A stretch of 64,000 nucleotides of DNA from positions 927,324 to 991,323 of the forward strand of contig NZ_ASWE01000001.1 of NCBI RefSeq assembly GCF_000407505.1. The letters are read 5' to 3'. The notes below the pieces were generated by a model. It ran no database searches. It was not told where the DNA came from and saw only the letters and a program-made list of their open reading frames with translations. The translations under genes were made by a program, and so were the position numbers. The stretch's first letter is position 1, and the number at the start of each line of letters is the position of its first letter. This document shows positions 44,433 through 53,967 of the stretch, piece after piece. This stretch comes from Enterococcus phoeniculicola ATCC BAA-412 (lineage in GTDB: Bacteria > Bacillota > Bacilli > Lactobacillales > Enterococcaceae).

Positions 44433-45176
44433 ATGATTGAATTAAAACATTTGAGAAAAGTTTATGGGGAAAAAGTTGCACTGAATGATTTAAACTTAAC
44501 CATTAAGAATGGGAGTATATTCGGCTTTTTAGGGCATAATGGTGCAGGGAAATCAACCACAATTAAGAGTATTGTGAGCATCATTGATCCAACAGAGGGT
44601 GAAATTTTTGTTGATGGACAAAATTTGAAAGAAAATCGTTTGACTATCAAACAAAAAATTGGTTATGTTCCAGATACTCCTGATATGTTTTTACAATTAA
44701 CTGCTGATGAATATTGGAACTTACTTGCCAGTGCCTATAGTCTAAGTGAAGAACAAAAAAATAAACAAGTTGCACATTTAACAAACTTATTTGACATCCA
44801 GGGACAAGAAGCAAATACCCTAGAAAGCTTTTCTCACGGGATGCGCCAAAAAGTCATTTTAATTGGTGCATTATTATCTGATCCTGACATTTGGATTTTA
44901 GATGAGCCGCTTCAAGGACTAGATCCGCAAGCTGCATATGATTTAAAAGAACTAATGAAAGAGCATGCGAGAAAGGGAAAGACCGTTGTTTTTTCAACCC
45001 ACATTTTAGATACAGCTCAACAGCTTTGTGATGAGCTGGCGATTCTAAAAAAAGGAGAGCTTATCTATAATGGTTCGGTGGATGATCTACTCGCTTCTTC
45101 TCCAAATGAATCCTTAGAAACCATCTACTTAGGCATGACTGGAAGACATTCTGATCAAGCAACAATGGATAGTTAG
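44433..45176 (+). CDS. ABC transporter ATP-binding protein (ABC-2 exporter type)
   Basis: This 247-aa ATPase has Walker A GHNGAGKST near residue 35, the signature SHGMRQKVILIGALL and Walker B IWILDEPLQGLDP. It is of the CcmA/EcsA-like exporter type. The permease follows after 14 bp. The substrate is unknown. Confidence 0.92.
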   Translation: MIELKHLRKVYGEKVALNDLNLTIKNGSIFGFLGHNGAGKSTTIKSIVSIIDPTEGEIFVDGQNLKENRLTIKQKIGYVPDTPDMFLQLTADEYWNLLASAYSLSEEQKNKQVAHLTNLFDIQGQEANTLESFSHGMRQKVILIGALLSDPDIWILDEPLQGLDPQAAYDLKELMKEHARKGKTVVFSTHILDTAQQLCDELAILKKGELIYNGSVDDLLASSPNESLETIYLGMTGRHSDQATMDS

Positions 45177-45190
45177 GAGGGTGATATAAA

Positions 45191-46795
45191 ATGAATAAAA
45201 GTCAATTAATTAATTTATTTAAAGTTAATCTGCTTTATGCAAATCCCCAAGCAACTGTTCAGCTACGAAAAAAGGGAAAAACAGGAAATAAGATTTATCG
45301 AAGTATTCTTATGCAGTATGTTTTAATGGGCATATTTTTCACCTTTATTTACGGGATTATTATGGTTGCCATTGATTTTTCAAAATATCCCGGATTCTTT
45401 ACATTTTATGCTGCATTATTTTCGGTCATGACCTTTTCACAAGGAGTCTCGATTTTGTATAATGTTTTTTACGATAGTAAAGACTTGAAGGATTATCTTC
45501 CTTTACCCTTTCAGCAAAAGGATGTCTTTCTTGCCAAATTTTTAATTGTGGCATTAACGTTATTACCTTTTTTGTTACCTGTTTTCGTCTTATTTGTTTT
45601 AACGACCGTTCGTTCTAGCTTATCTCTTTTGATAGGCTTACCTTTAAGTGTTATTTTGTTCATTCTATTTTTCTTTTTGTGTTGCGGAATCAGTACAGTA
45701 CTAGTCTCTGGTTTGACACAGACGCAAATTTTTATGAAACATAAGAACATTATGACCACCCTAATGATGCTCATTCCAGCAATTGGAATGGCTTTTGGAA
45801 TTATGTATATCAACCAAAAACAAAGTAATATATATGATGGAACGCTCTCGGATCAAGCGATTATCTATCCATTCCTGCCTTTTCATGTCGTATTGACAGA
45901 CTTATTCTCAGTCAACGGTTTCGTAAGTTTTGCAGGAATTCTTCTTGCTTGTGGTTTGCTGATTATTGTATTAAAACAATGGGTTATTCCTAGCTTTTAT
46001 CGCCTGGCTTTAGGGGAAGAGTCACAAGCAGTCTCTCAGAAACAGACAAAAACTAAGCCTGTTAAAAAGCAAACTTATGATGGACTGCCTAAGCAGCTAC
46101 TACGCTACAATATCAATCTAATTAAAAATCCAACTTTATTAATGCAAGTATTAACTTCAACATTAATTATGCCGATGATTCTTGCCTTTCCAACTATATT
46201 CGGTGGGTTAATAAATTTAAGCAGTATTTCAAATAAGTTTTGGGTGATTGCCTTTTTAGCGGGAATGTTTTTAGCGCTGTTTACAATTAATTCCACCTCG
46301 ATCATTAGCTTAATTATTTCACTCGATAGAGAGAACTTACATTTTGTCCGCTCATTGCCGATTAGTATGAAAGCCTATATGAAAGTGAAATTTAAATTTG
46401 CCTACATGTTTCAAGTAATTTTAACGAGTATTGTTACTCTTGCGTTGGCACTGATTTTACATTTACCGTTACTTCTTGTTTTATTTGCAGTATTAGGGAC
46501 ATGGTACGGTTGCTTTGTTGGAGGGATGTACTATTTCAACAGAGATTTCCGCCTACTTTCCTTAAACTGGACAAATGTTTCTCAGCTATTCACTCGAGGT
46601 GGGGGAAACTTTGCTATGGTATTCTCTATGTTTGGTACACTCATTTTAGGAAGCCTGTTGATTGGAGGATCAATTGCCCTTATTGTATTTGTTCCTGCAA
46701 GCTTAGTTGTTTCTCTTATTCTCTTCCTAGTAATTTTAAGTATCGGGTTTATTATGTTTAATCACTATAAACAAACATTTTGGAGAAATCTATAA
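45191..46795 (+). CDS. ABC transporter permease of the ABC-2 type
   Basis: This is a 534-aa membrane protein with about 12 helices and a basic linker near residue 280 (SQKQTKTKPVKKQTYDG). It resembles large Firmicute ABC-2 permeases such as YthQ. It pairs with the preceding ATPase gene and ends in a strong terminator. Function is unknown. Confidence 0.85.
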   Translation: MNKSQLINLFKVNLLYANPQATVQLRKKGKTGNKIYRSILMQYVLMGIFFTFIYGIIMVAIDFSKYPGFFTFYAALFSVMTFSQGVSILYNVFYDSKDLKDYLPLPFQQKDVFLAKFLIVALTLLPFLLPVFVLFVLTTVRSSLSLLIGLPLSVILFILFFFLCCGISTVLVSGLTQTQIFMKHKNIMTTLMMLIPAIGMAFGIMYINQKQSNIYDGTLSDQAIIYPFLPFHVVLTDLFSVNGFVSFAGILLACGLLIIVLKQWVIPSFYRLALGEESQAVSQKQTKTKPVKKQTYDGLPKQLLRYNINLIKNPTLLMQVLTSTLIMPMILAFPTIFGGLINLSSISNKFWVIAFLAGMFLALFTINSTSIISLIISLDRENLHFVRSLPISMKAYMKVKFKFAYMFQVILTSIVTLALALILHLPLLLVLFAVLGTWYGCFVGGMYYFNRDFRLLSLNWTNVSQLFTRGGGNFAMVFSMFGTLILGSLLIGGSIALIVFVPASLVVSLILFLVILSIGFIMFNHYKQTFWRNL

Positions 46796-46824
46796 GACTT
46801 TACAACCAAATAAAGTCTAATAAA

Positions 46825-46867
46825 GATGGATCTACTCATAAAAAAATGAGTTTAGATCCATTTTTTG
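46825..46867 (+). terminator. Terminator after the ABC-2 exporter
   Basis: ATGGATCTACTCAT pairs with ATGAGTTTAGATCCAT around an A-rich loop, followed by TTTTTTG. Confidence 0.9.
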
Positions 46868-46915
46868 TCTATTTATGGTAAACTGGTGTTCGCATATTCG
46901 TTTGAAAAGGAGAAA

Positions 46916-48229
46916 ATGATGGACGCATGGGATGAAATAGTAAAAGAATGGTATCCGGAAATTTTAAGTAAAAAGAGTTACCCTTTAAAAATTTCTAAAC
47001 ACTACACAAGTGCTCAACGATGGGAAATCTACGAACGCCTAACAAAAAATCAAAGGGCACTCGTCAATAAACATCGCCGTTATTTGATTCAATCTCAATT
47101 TTTGGAAGAAAATTATTTACTTGCTACTGATTGGGTATTTGAAGATTTTAAAGTGAATCCTTTTTTCCGAACCTCTCGAAGACAGGAAAAACTTTTTTGT
47201 AAATGTGGACGAGAGCTAAAGGTTCAGTACATAGTCAAGTCACAAAAGACTGGGGAGCGATTAACATTAGGCATTTCCCACTTTGCTGAGCATTTACACG
47301 TCTCCGAAAATGTCGCGAGTTCAATTTCTCAGGGAATGACTAGGGTAGATTTAGCAATGGATGAATTGCTATGGCTAAAGCAGCAAAATTGTCCATTTCC
47401 TGAAGAACTATGGCAAAAATACCACTTGGCATTAATGTACAATAATCGACTAAAACAACCTAAAATACCTAACAAAAAGTTATATCTACGTGTTGCTGAA
47501 TTTCGTGAAGCTGCCTTTCCAATCTATATTTCTGATTATCAGGCTTTACAAAAAGAAATCGATAGTATGTATCGGCAAACACAGCTAGAAGAAAAAACCA
47601 TTCATGTAAAGAAAACAGATTTTTTTGAAAACAGAACCTCTGCAGAAATCAATACAAAAGCGTTTATAGAAACTTATCAGATTTTCTTAAAAAAAGATTT
47701 ATCAGGAATACGAACAGAAGATTGCCAGCTAACAAAGCTTCCTGATAGCTACTTTCAAGAATTACTGTCACTTCTTAGGAAAGTGAAACATTTCCCCCCA
47801 TCACTTGCTGAAAAAACCATTCAAGAATTTTCTGATACGCCTCAAGGACGGTGGATTCAACCGCAAATCTATAAGTTAATACTTGAAAAGTATTTGCTCC
47901 ATGGATTCAAGGAAGTCTTCTTTTATGAGATTCCAAGACCTATGAGAAATGGTTTACTGCGTGTCTTAAAAAAAGAAAAAGAAGCGATGAAGTCTCCTCT
48001 AAAAAAAGAGAATCAGAGAAATACAGCGGATTCTAGTGAGAAAAAATCAGTAGAAGAATGGTTATTAGTAAAGAAACAGGCAAGCACCTCGACAAGGAAA
48101 AGAGCATTTGATGTTCTTCAGCAATTAGAGGGACTAAGAAAAGAAGACCCCTCAATTAACAAGGTATTACATGACTATTATGTAAAGATTAAGGAGAAAC
48201 TATTTGATGATGGAGATACAAGTGGTTAA
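46916..48229 (+). CDS. Uncharacterised 437-aa protein with a CxC knuckle
   Basis: The gene starts at one of two neighbouring ATG codons (46916 or 46919) after AAAAGGAG. I recognise no family. Near residue 100 there is FCKCGRELKVQYIVKSQ, a possible half zinc-finger, followed by a region with an HTH-like look (GISHFAEHLHVSENVASSI). The rest is helical and basic, with a low-complexity K/E/S linker near 370-395. There is no signal peptide or membrane helix. It overlaps the downstream GrpB-like gene, so they are coupled. A nucleic-acid-binding role is only a guess. Confidence 0.7.
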   Translation: MMDAWDEIVKEWYPEILSKKSYPLKISKHYTSAQRWEIYERLTKNQRALVNKHRRYLIQSQFLEENYLLATDWVFEDFKVNPFFRTSRRQEKLFCKCGRELKVQYIVKSQKTGERLTLGISHFAEHLHVSENVASSISQGMTRVDLAMDELLWLKQQNCPFPEELWQKYHLALMYNNRLKQPKIPNKKLYLRVAEFREAAFPIYISDYQALQKEIDSMYRQTQLEEKTIHVKKTDFFENRTSAEINTKAFIETYQIFLKKDLSGIRTEDCQLTKLPDSYFQELLSLLRKVKHFPPSLAEKTIQEFSDTPQGRWIQPQIYKLILEKYLLHGFKEVFFYEIPRPMRNGLLRVLKKEKEAMKSPLKKENQRNTADSSEKKSVEEWLLVKKQASTSTRKRAFDVLQQLEGLRKEDPSINKVLHDYYVKIKEKLFDDGDTSG

Positions 48230-48728
48230 TTATTCGTCAAATTGGCCGTTGTTATATGAAGAGGAAAAAAAAGCATTACTACCAATTCTTGGGAAAAATG
48301 GGGTAGCCATTTTTCATATTGGGAGTACCTCTGTAGTAGGTTTAAAAGCCAAGCCGATTATTGACATCTTACTGGTTGTGAAAGAAATTCAATTATTGGA
48401 TCAACAGACACCAGATTTTGAAGCACTAGGATATGAAGTGATGGGTGAATTTGGATTGCCAAACCGACGTTACTTTCGAAAAGGTGGAGATAAACGAACG
48501 CATCAGATTCACGCTTATCCATATGATTGTACGCAGGAGATTCTACGTCATCTATGTTTTTGCGAATATCTCAGACAGCAGCCTGAGATTTCTTTAGAAT
48601 ATGGACGACTGAAACAACAACTAGCTAAGCAATATCCTAGAGATATAGAAAAATATGGAGATGGGAAAGAGGCATTTGTGAAACGAATTGAAAAAGAAGC
48701 ACTGTTGAACTACTGGAAAAACAGATAA
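48207..48728 (+). CDS. GrpB/UPF0157-family protein
   Basis: This 173-aa nucleotidyltransferase-like protein has the family motif FHIGSTSVVGLKAKPIIDILLVV, in which GS and DI/D are the nucleotidyltransferase-like residues, and HQIHAYP followed by FCEYLR. The start is taken as ATG 48207, 9 nt after AAGGAGA; TTG 48204 and ATG 48210 are also possible. It overlaps the end of the preceding gene by about 23 bp in another frame. The function is not established. Confidence 0.87.
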   Translation: MMEIQVVNYSSNWPLLYEEEKKALLPILGKNGVAIFHIGSTSVVGLKAKPIIDILLVVKEIQLLDQQTPDFEALGYEVMGEFGLPNRRYFRKGGDKRTHQIHAYPYDCTQEILRHLCFCEYLRQQPEISLEYGRLKQQLAKQYPRDIEKYGDGKEAFVKRIEKEALLNYWKNR

Positions 48729-48786
48729 AAAGAAGACTCAATTTTAGAGAATGCATAGAACCACATTCTATAAATTGAGTCTTTTT
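48728..48786. terminator. Bidirectional terminator
   Basis: AAGACTCAATTTTAGAGAATG pairs (with a small mismatch) with CATTCTATAAATTGAGTCTT and has A-rich and T-rich flanks, between the convergent GrpB-like and EEP genes. Confidence 0.85.
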
Positions 48787-48788
48787 GA

Positions 48789-49862
48789 TTAATCTAATAA
48801 TTGAAACTGAAGTCGAACTGGATTATGATCAGAGTATTGAAACGCTTTATCTACGACAGAAAGTTCTTGTATAGATATATTGTCTGAAAGAATGAATCCA
48901 TCAATAAGAGAAATAAATGTCTGTCCTTTTTTATATGGTTCATCCAAATTACGAACAGATGGGATAGCTGCTTTGGCTAATCCTTTTTCTGCAACAGAAA
49001 ATCCTTTTGGCAATTCACTTTTTGGAAAAGGTTGGTTCCAGCTGAAATCTGTTTCTGTATTTTGAAAAATAGCATCACTATTTTCTAATAAGGCGTGATT
49101 GTAATCGCCACCTACAATGACGTAGTTGCCTGACTGGTACTGTTTCTCCATCTCATCCCCTAATTTTTTTATCTGGGCTTTTTGAATAGCAGGGTCCTTT
49201 GTATAAGCCGATAGGTGGACATTAATCAAGGTTAAATGATGGCCATTTGAAACTGGCACATTTGAAACCGTGAAGGCTCTGTCTAAATCAAAAAATTTGT
49301 TGAAATTAGTTTCGATAGGAAGCGAGTACCGCATGCTATCATCAATTTTTCCTTTGCTGAGCGTTACAAGCCCTGACTTAGATTTCCCGATGGGCTCTGT
49401 TAACGGGTAAAATAAATAAGAAGAGTCGTAATTTTGCCCATACACACTGGCATAGCCGTCAAATGCATCCGTCAATTTTTTGACTTCATTCACCCCATAA
49501 GAACGTGTCGCTTTTTCGTCGACCTCCTGAAAAAAAGCAAAATCAGGTTGAAGTGCTTGAGTCGTTTCTATAATTCCTTTTAAGTTGTTTTGAATTGCTT
49601 CCTCACTAAATCCTCTTGAATAGCGACCACCGTCCATAAAAAAACTATAATCGGGACTGTAGGAAGCATAACCAATGTTAAACGTTGTGATTACATAGGG
49701 ATGATTGGGACGAATTTCCTCTGTTACACTTTCTTTTACAGGCAAAGAAATGGCATCATCTACTCGTGCATAACTTAGATAAACATAGGAAACATAGCCA
49801 ATCACAACAAGAACAAGTGCAATAATAAACATCAATAAATAGCGCATCAATTTTTTCATCAT
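48789..49862 (-). CDS. Membrane-anchored endonuclease/exonuclease/phosphatase-family protein
   Basis: This 357-aa protein has an N-terminal helix (about residues 8-28). It then has the EEP metal/phosphate motifs: TFNIGYASYSPDYSFF, FFQEVDEKATRSYG with the metal glutamate, NVHLSAYTKDP, VGGDYNHAL and a final YSDHNPV. The active domain should lie outside the membrane. Whether it is a nuclease, sphingomyelinase or other phosphodiesterase cannot be told. It has AGGAGGAAAT upstream of the ATG. Confidence 0.87.
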   Translation of the reverse strand: MMKKLMRYLLMFIIALVLVVIGYVSYVYLSYARVDDAISLPVKESVTEEIRPNHPYVITTFNIGYASYSPDYSFFMDGGRYSRGFSEEAIQNNLKGIIETTQALQPDFAFFQEVDEKATRSYGVNEVKKLTDAFDGYASVYGQNYDSSYLFYPLTEPIGKSKSGLVTLSKGKIDDSMRYSLPIETNFNKFFDLDRAFTVSNVPVSNGHHLTLINVHLSAYTKDPAIQKAQIKKLGDEMEKQYQSGNYVIVGGDYNHALLENSDAIFQNTETDFSWNQPFPKSELPKGFSVAEKGLAKAAIPSVRNLDEPYKKGQTFISLIDGFILSDNISIQELSVVDKAFQYSDHNPVRLQFQLLD

Positions 49863-49893
49863 TTCCTCCTAAACATTCCCTGTAATACTAACA

Positions 49894-49938
49894 AAAAAAG
49901 AGAACAAAAATCAATCAATTGATTCTCATTCTCTCTAA
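49894..49938 (-). terminator. Terminator of the minus-strand ABC operon
   Basis: On the minus strand AGAGAA and TTCTCT arms enclose an AT-rich inner palindrome (ATCAATTGAT), with seven T in the tail, just after the ATPase stop. Confidence 0.6.
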
Positions 49939-49941
49939 AAA

Positions 49942-50610
49942 CTATTTTTCTGTAAGTACGCCATCTTTCATCAGATATACACGATCACAAGCTTCAATTA
50001 AACGCTGGTCATGTGTAACCATAATGGTAGCCTTATTTTTTTCCTTTGTTTCTTTTGCAAGAATATCCACAACCTCAAAGGCACGATCTGAGTCCAAACT
50101 TGCAGTTGGTTCATCAGCAAGAATGATGGAGGGCTCATTATATAGCGAACGGGCAATTGCTACTCGCTGACGTTCACCTCCAGATAACTGTTCGGGATAT
50201 TTCTTCTTCAAAGAATCAATCCCTAGCTGTTGAAATAAAGATGCTACCGCTTTTTTATCCGTTGTTGTCTTTTTTACTTTATCAACCAGCCTCAATTGAT
50301 CCTCTACCGTAAGAAATGGAACAAGGTTAGATGCCTGTAGAATAAAACCGATTTCTTCAAAACGCAAGGAAGCTCGTTTTTTTTCAGACTCACTACTAAA
50401 TGCTTGATTATTGATTCTTACCTCTCCTTCAGAAGGTTGCTGCAATCCTCCTGCTATAGTAAGAAATGTACTTTTACCAGAACCACTAGGACCGATAATA
50501 GCGACAAATTCACCTTTTTCCACTGAAAAATTAGTCTTTTTTAATGCTTGAATAGTGGTATCGCCATCTTTAAATTGTCGAGATACATTTAAAAATTCTA
50601 TCGCATTCAT
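49942..50610 (-). CDS. ABC transporter ATP-binding protein (MacB/DevA type)
   Basis: This 222-aa ATPase has Walker A GPSGSGKST, Q-loop FILQASNLVPF, signature LSGGERQRVAIARSL and Walker B IILADEPTASLD. It lies 11 bp after the permease gene on the minus strand. It is a small exporter of the DevCA/HrtBA kind; heme export is one possibility among several and I do not assign it. Confidence 0.92.
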   Translation of the reverse strand: MNAIEFLNVSRQFKDGDTTIQALKKTNFSVEKGEFVAIIGPSGSGKSTFLTIAGGLQQPSEGEVRINNQAFSSESEKKRASLRFEEIGFILQASNLVPFLTVEDQLRLVDKVKKTTTDKKAVASLFQQLGIDSLKKKYPEQLSGGERQRVAIARSLYNEPSIILADEPTASLDSDRAFEVVDILAKETKEKNKATIMVTHDQRLIEACDRVYLMKDGVLTEK

Positions 50611-50621
50611 ATTTTTCCTCC

Positions 50622-51713
50622 TTATCCAATAGCCTTTAAAGGATCAACCTTTACGACAGTTCTTACTGAAAAGAATGCACCCAATATGGCAACTAGAAGC
50701 ATAAGAGCAGCTATCGTTCCATAAAAAAGCCAATTACTTTCAAAGGGTACAGCTACAGGCAGGACAAGTGACGTACCAACTGTTCCCAAAAGGCCAATAG
50801 CCACGCCTAAAAATGCTAAAAGAGCCGTTTGTATAATTACCGAAGAAGCAATGTAGCGACTTGAAATTCCTTGTGCTTTCATCACTCCAAAAATCATGGT
50901 TTTTTGCATCGTTAAAACATAGATAAAAATACCAATCACAATAGCGGCAATTACAATTAAAAATCCAATCATAAAACCAAAAGTAAGAACTTGCGCATTG
51001 TATCCTGGAAGCTCATTTATGAAAGTTTTAATGGGAATAATTTCAAGTGTATCCTCTGACACAGAGACCTTTTTTAATGAATGATTTTCACCTCGAACCA
51101 CAATCGCATTCACCCGTGCATTCTCTGTTGTATCCACTTTTTCAAATCGAAGCTTTTGATATGTATCAACAGTCGTATACAAAACAGGCGCTACACTAAA
51201 TTTTGCATTGGAAGTAAAGCCGACGATTTTAATGATTTCCTCACTACCCGCAAGTTTTACTGTATCATTTAGCTGAATATTATTTTCTTCCTTAAGGCTA
51301 GAATCAGCGATTGCCTCATTATCTTTGGTAAATGCTCGGCCTTCTGTAACTTCAGGCATTAAAAACTCATCTGGATGGATCCCAAAGAAGCGAACATCTA
51401 TTTTCTCGTCTTTTTTTTCATCGTCTGTTCTCTGAATCACACCGGCTGTCTGTCCTAAAATAGCAACTTCTTTCCCTTTTACTTCATTTTCCATTTTGAT
51501 AGGAAGCATCGACATATTTATATTTGCATTCGATTCCTCAGAGAGAATAATCCCATCTGCGTTCCATTTATCTACCGCTGTTCGGTTATCTTGTGCCAAG
51601 CCAAAAGCTAAGCCTGTCAAGAAAAATACGAGGTAGGCAATTAAAAACATAACCCCCACTATTAAAGAATAACGTAGCTTTGAATAACGTATTTCATTCC
51701 ACGCCAAAAACAT
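50622..51713 (-). CDS. ABC transporter permease (FtsX/DevC type)
   Basis: This 363-aa permease has an N-terminal helix after MFLAWNEIRYSKLRYS, a large extracellular domain and three C-terminal helices (about 240-355), in FtsX layout. The ATG at 51713 is preferred because AAGGAG lies 8 nt upstream; an in-frame start 11 codons earlier is rejected. It is the first gene of the pair. It resembles DevC/HrtB-type permeases. Confidence 0.88.
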   Translation of the reverse strand: MFLAWNEIRYSKLRYSLIVGVMFLIAYLVFFLTGLAFGLAQDNRTAVDKWNADGIILSEESNANINMSMLPIKMENEVKGKEVAILGQTAGVIQRTDDEKKDEKIDVRFFGIHPDEFLMPEVTEGRAFTKDNEAIADSSLKEENNIQLNDTVKLAGSEEIIKIVGFTSNAKFSVAPVLYTTVDTYQKLRFEKVDTTENARVNAIVVRGENHSLKKVSVSEDTLEIIPIKTFINELPGYNAQVLTFGFMIGFLIVIAAIVIGIFIYVLTMQKTMIFGVMKAQGISSRYIASSVIIQTALLAFLGVAIGLLGTVGTSLVLPVAVPFESNWLFYGTIAALMLLVAILGAFFSVRTVVKVDPLKAIG

Positions 51714-51804
51714 TCTCTCAACTCCTTTACTATATTCTATCTTCAAGTATAGAGTTCTAGGATGAGATAAGCGAACTATCTGCTTTTTTATTTTTTCTCG
51801 CTTT

Positions 51805-52146
51805 TTATTTTTTCTCGCGTGTTAAGTTCAATTTTTCTTTACTATCAACTGGATATTTTTCTGCATTTTTTACTAGTTTTTCTTCAATAATTTGGGAAAC
51901 ATCTATTGATAAATCCGTAGTCAACATCAATGTATAAATGAGAATATCCGCAATTTCTTCTTTAATATTTTCAAAATTTTGTTCAACGGCCTGTTCACTG
52001 GTTCGCCATTGAAAATCTTCCAAAAGCTCGGAAGCTTCTAAATTAATGGAGATAGCTAAATCTTTTGCATTATGATATTGGCGCCAATTTCGTTCATCTC
52101 TAAATTGATTCACTAAATCTGTTAAACGGTGTACTTCATTCATCAT
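51805..52146 (-). CDS. MazG-like nucleotide pyrophosphohydrolase
   Basis: This 113-aa all-helical protein has the MazG/RS21-C6-like signature: FRDERNWRQYHNAKDLAISINLEASELLEDFQW followed by EEIADILIYTLML (split here), in which the E-E and E-x-x-D residues bind magnesium. It would hydrolyse nonstandard or excess dNTPs as a house-cleaning enzyme. It is a single gene with GGAAGATTGG upstream. Confidence 0.85.
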   Translation of the reverse strand: MMNEVHRLTDLVNQFRDERNWRQYHNAKDLAISINLEASELLEDFQWRTSEQAVEQNFENIKEEIADILIYTLMLTTDLSIDVSQIIEEKLVKNAEKYPVDSKEKLNLTREKK

Positions 52147-52339
52147 CCAATCTTCCTTTCTTTCTCTTCATTTTCTCTCAATCTCCGGGGAAAGTAAATC
52201 CATTTGTAAGGATAAGTTTTTAGATTCTCTAGACATTTAGAGCGCAGTAGGGTAAAAAGAAAGAAGGAGAAAACTTGAAATATTTTTCCTTGAGACTGTC
52301 CCAAATCTTTTACACCTTAGTAACTGGCGAGAACAGAAG

Positions 52340-52385
52340 CTACTTGTTTCTTAAAATCTAGCTCCTCTGTATCGACCTCTATCTT
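52340..52385. repeat. Possible fragment of the dispersed repeat
   Basis: The end of this stretch shares TCTGTATCGACCTC exactly with copy A (33332-33345) and has AGAACAGAAG-like sequence before it. It may be a small decayed copy; the match is short. Confidence 0.35.
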
Positions 52386-52400
52386 ATTAGGAGATGACTT

Positions 52401-52781
52401 ATGAATTTACAAACCATTCATCACATAGCTATTATTGCTTCAAACTATGAAAAATCAAAAGACTTTTATGTTCGCTTACTAGGCTTTAACATAATTCGGG
52501 AAAACTTCCGATCAGAAAGAAATGATTATAAGCTGGACTTACAATTAGGTGATTGTGAACTAGAGTTATTTGGCATTTCTACGGCACCCCAAAGACCCAG
52601 TTATCCTGAAGCTTGCGGCTTAAGACACCTAGCGTTTAAAGTGGAGAACATAGAAGCTGTGATTGCAGAGCTAAATGAAAAAGGAATTGCCACAGAACCA
52701 ATTAGAATAGATCCATTTACAGACAAAAAAATGACTTTCTTCCATGATCCAGATGGATTACCATTAGAATTACATGAATAA
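52401..52781 (+). CDS. VOC-family protein (GloA2-like)
   Basis: This 126-aa single-domain VOC protein has IHHIAIIASNYEKSKDFYVRLLGF at the N-terminus, a metal-site LELFG, LRHLAFKVENIE and a C-terminal FHDPDGLPLELHE. Metal ligands H, E, H, E are in place. It looks like a glyoxalase-I-type lyase, though short relatives have varied substrates. AGGAGATG precedes the ATG. Confidence 0.88.
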   Translation: MNLQTIHHIAIIASNYEKSKDFYVRLLGFNIIRENFRSERNDYKLDLQLGDCELELFGISTAPQRPSYPEACGLRHLAFKVENIEAVIAELNEKGIATEPIRIDPFTDKKMTFFHDPDGLPLELHE

Positions 52782-52881
52782 TTTAGTCAAGATAACAAAA
52801 TTGTCACTTTACTTTTAGGAAATTCGATGTTTTCTTTCTTCCTTTCTTGGTACACTAGAAAAAAAGAGAAGGAGAGAGGAC

Positions 52882-53400
52882 ATGAAAAAAATTATCTTTG
52901 GTGTTCTGCTAGGAAGTATTCTCTTATTTGGAGCGGCGTATGGCTTGCTTGGAGAAAGTTACCAGCTAGCAGACATCAGTCAACAAAAGTACAAAATATC
53001 ATTAGAAGAAGCCATTCAGCTTTATCAAAAGGAAACAAAACAAGATAGCTGTACGGCAATTTCCTTTGATGCACCAGAGGACGTAGAAAATCCATCTGCC
53101 GCATCTTATAATTATGTATTTGAAGATGGAGATACTATCGTACGAATCGACCCAAATACTGGAAAAATAACAAAAAGTAAACAAAAGCTTGTAAAAATGA
53201 GCCAACAAAAAAGAAAAATCACATTACATGAACTAAAACAGCTACCCATGCCAAAAGATGCCATGTCAAAAGCCTTAAAAAGAGTACAGGGAAAAAATAA
53301 TCAGGTCATTTCTTGGCGTTTACAAAAAAATCATGTAACACCTTCTTATACAGTTACAGTGAACCAAAACCATGCACAAAAAAGAATCTTGGTGGATTGA
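52882..53400 (+). CDS. Secreted or anchored PepSY-like protein
   Basis: This 172-aa protein has an N-terminal signal/anchor helix (about residues 4-22) without a lipobox cysteine. Two PepSY-like segments follow, KISLEEAIQLYQKE...YNYVFEDGDTIVRIDPNTGKI and ITLHELKQLPMPKDAMSKAL...PSYTVTV. Such proteins are thought to act outside the membrane, sometimes as protease inhibitors. GAAGGAGAGAGG precedes the ATG. Confidence 0.75.
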   Translation: MKKIIFGVLLGSILLFGAAYGLLGESYQLADISQQKYKISLEEAIQLYQKETKQDSCTAISFDAPEDVENPSAASYNYVFEDGDTIVRIDPNTGKITKSKQKLVKMSQQKRKITLHELKQLPMPKDAMSKALKRVQGKNNQVISWRLQKNHVTPSYTVTVNQNHAQKRILVD

Positions 53401-53449
53401 TTTTTGTTTTTCTCTGAAAGTGAATCAGAAGTACACCAAAAATGACTAT

Positions 53450-53512
53450 ATAAATAAGTATAACCGGGTGAAAAATGACCAGTGCAATACTTATTTATCC
53501 CTCCTTTTTTGA
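53450..53512. repeat. Long inverted repeat
   Basis: ATAAATAAGTAT (53450-53461) is exactly inverted at 53488-53499 (ATACTTATTTAT), with a partly paired inner region and CCCTCCTTTTTT after it. It may end the PepSY-gene message. Confidence 0.5.
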
Positions 53513-53588
53513 GGTTATCATTTCCTATTTTACGCTTACTGGAGTAATCTATAAGTGAAGGAAATTGAGAAGAAGGAGCTGTCTGAAA

Positions 53589-53765
53589 ATGGAAAAAATG
53601 ATCTGTCCACATTGCGGGAAAAAATTTCGTTATGAAGAAATAAAAAATATAGTCAGTCATACTGGAAAAGAAATGGCGATTGTTTGTCCATATTGTGACT
53701 TGATTGCTGATAGAAAAGTAAGTCACGGCTATTTTGTTTCAACAAAAATTATTGAACAAAATTAA
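53589..53765 (+). CDS. Small zinc-ribbon protein
   Basis: This 58-aa protein has two C-x2-C knuckles (CPHC near residue 6 and CPYC near 35) with FRYEEIKNIVSHTGKEM between them. The ATG at 53589 lies 11 nt after AAGGAG; an ATG at 53598 is also possible. The function is unknown. A terminator follows. Confidence 0.72.
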   Translation: MEKMICPHCGKKFRYEEIKNIVSHTGKEMAIVCPYCDLIADRKVSHGYFVSTKIIEQN

Positions 53766-53788
53766 TGGTATATAGTAAAGGAATTGGA

Positions 53789-53861
53789 AAAAAACTACAG
53801 GTTCTCTAAGAGTTTCAATGCAGTTTTGTTGAATGCTCAAAGAGAAATCTGTAGTTTTTAT
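53789..53861 (+). terminator. Terminator after the zinc-ribbon gene
   Basis: AAAAACTACAG with TTCTCT pairs with AGAGAAATCTGTAGTTTTT across a loop with further pairing. Confidence 0.8.
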
Positions 53862-53967
53862 TTGAATGCACAAACATTATTTTCTTATCTATTTTAATAA
53901 AATTCTCATCTGCTTTGAATTGAAAGTTTGGGAATGTTAGAATGAATTTTGAAAGAGAGGAATAAAA

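Noticed and set aside
49942-51713. HrtBA heme exporter
   Set aside because: The permease/ATPase pair looks similar in type, but no heme sensor gene is adjacent and the same layout serves other exporters, so no symbol is given.
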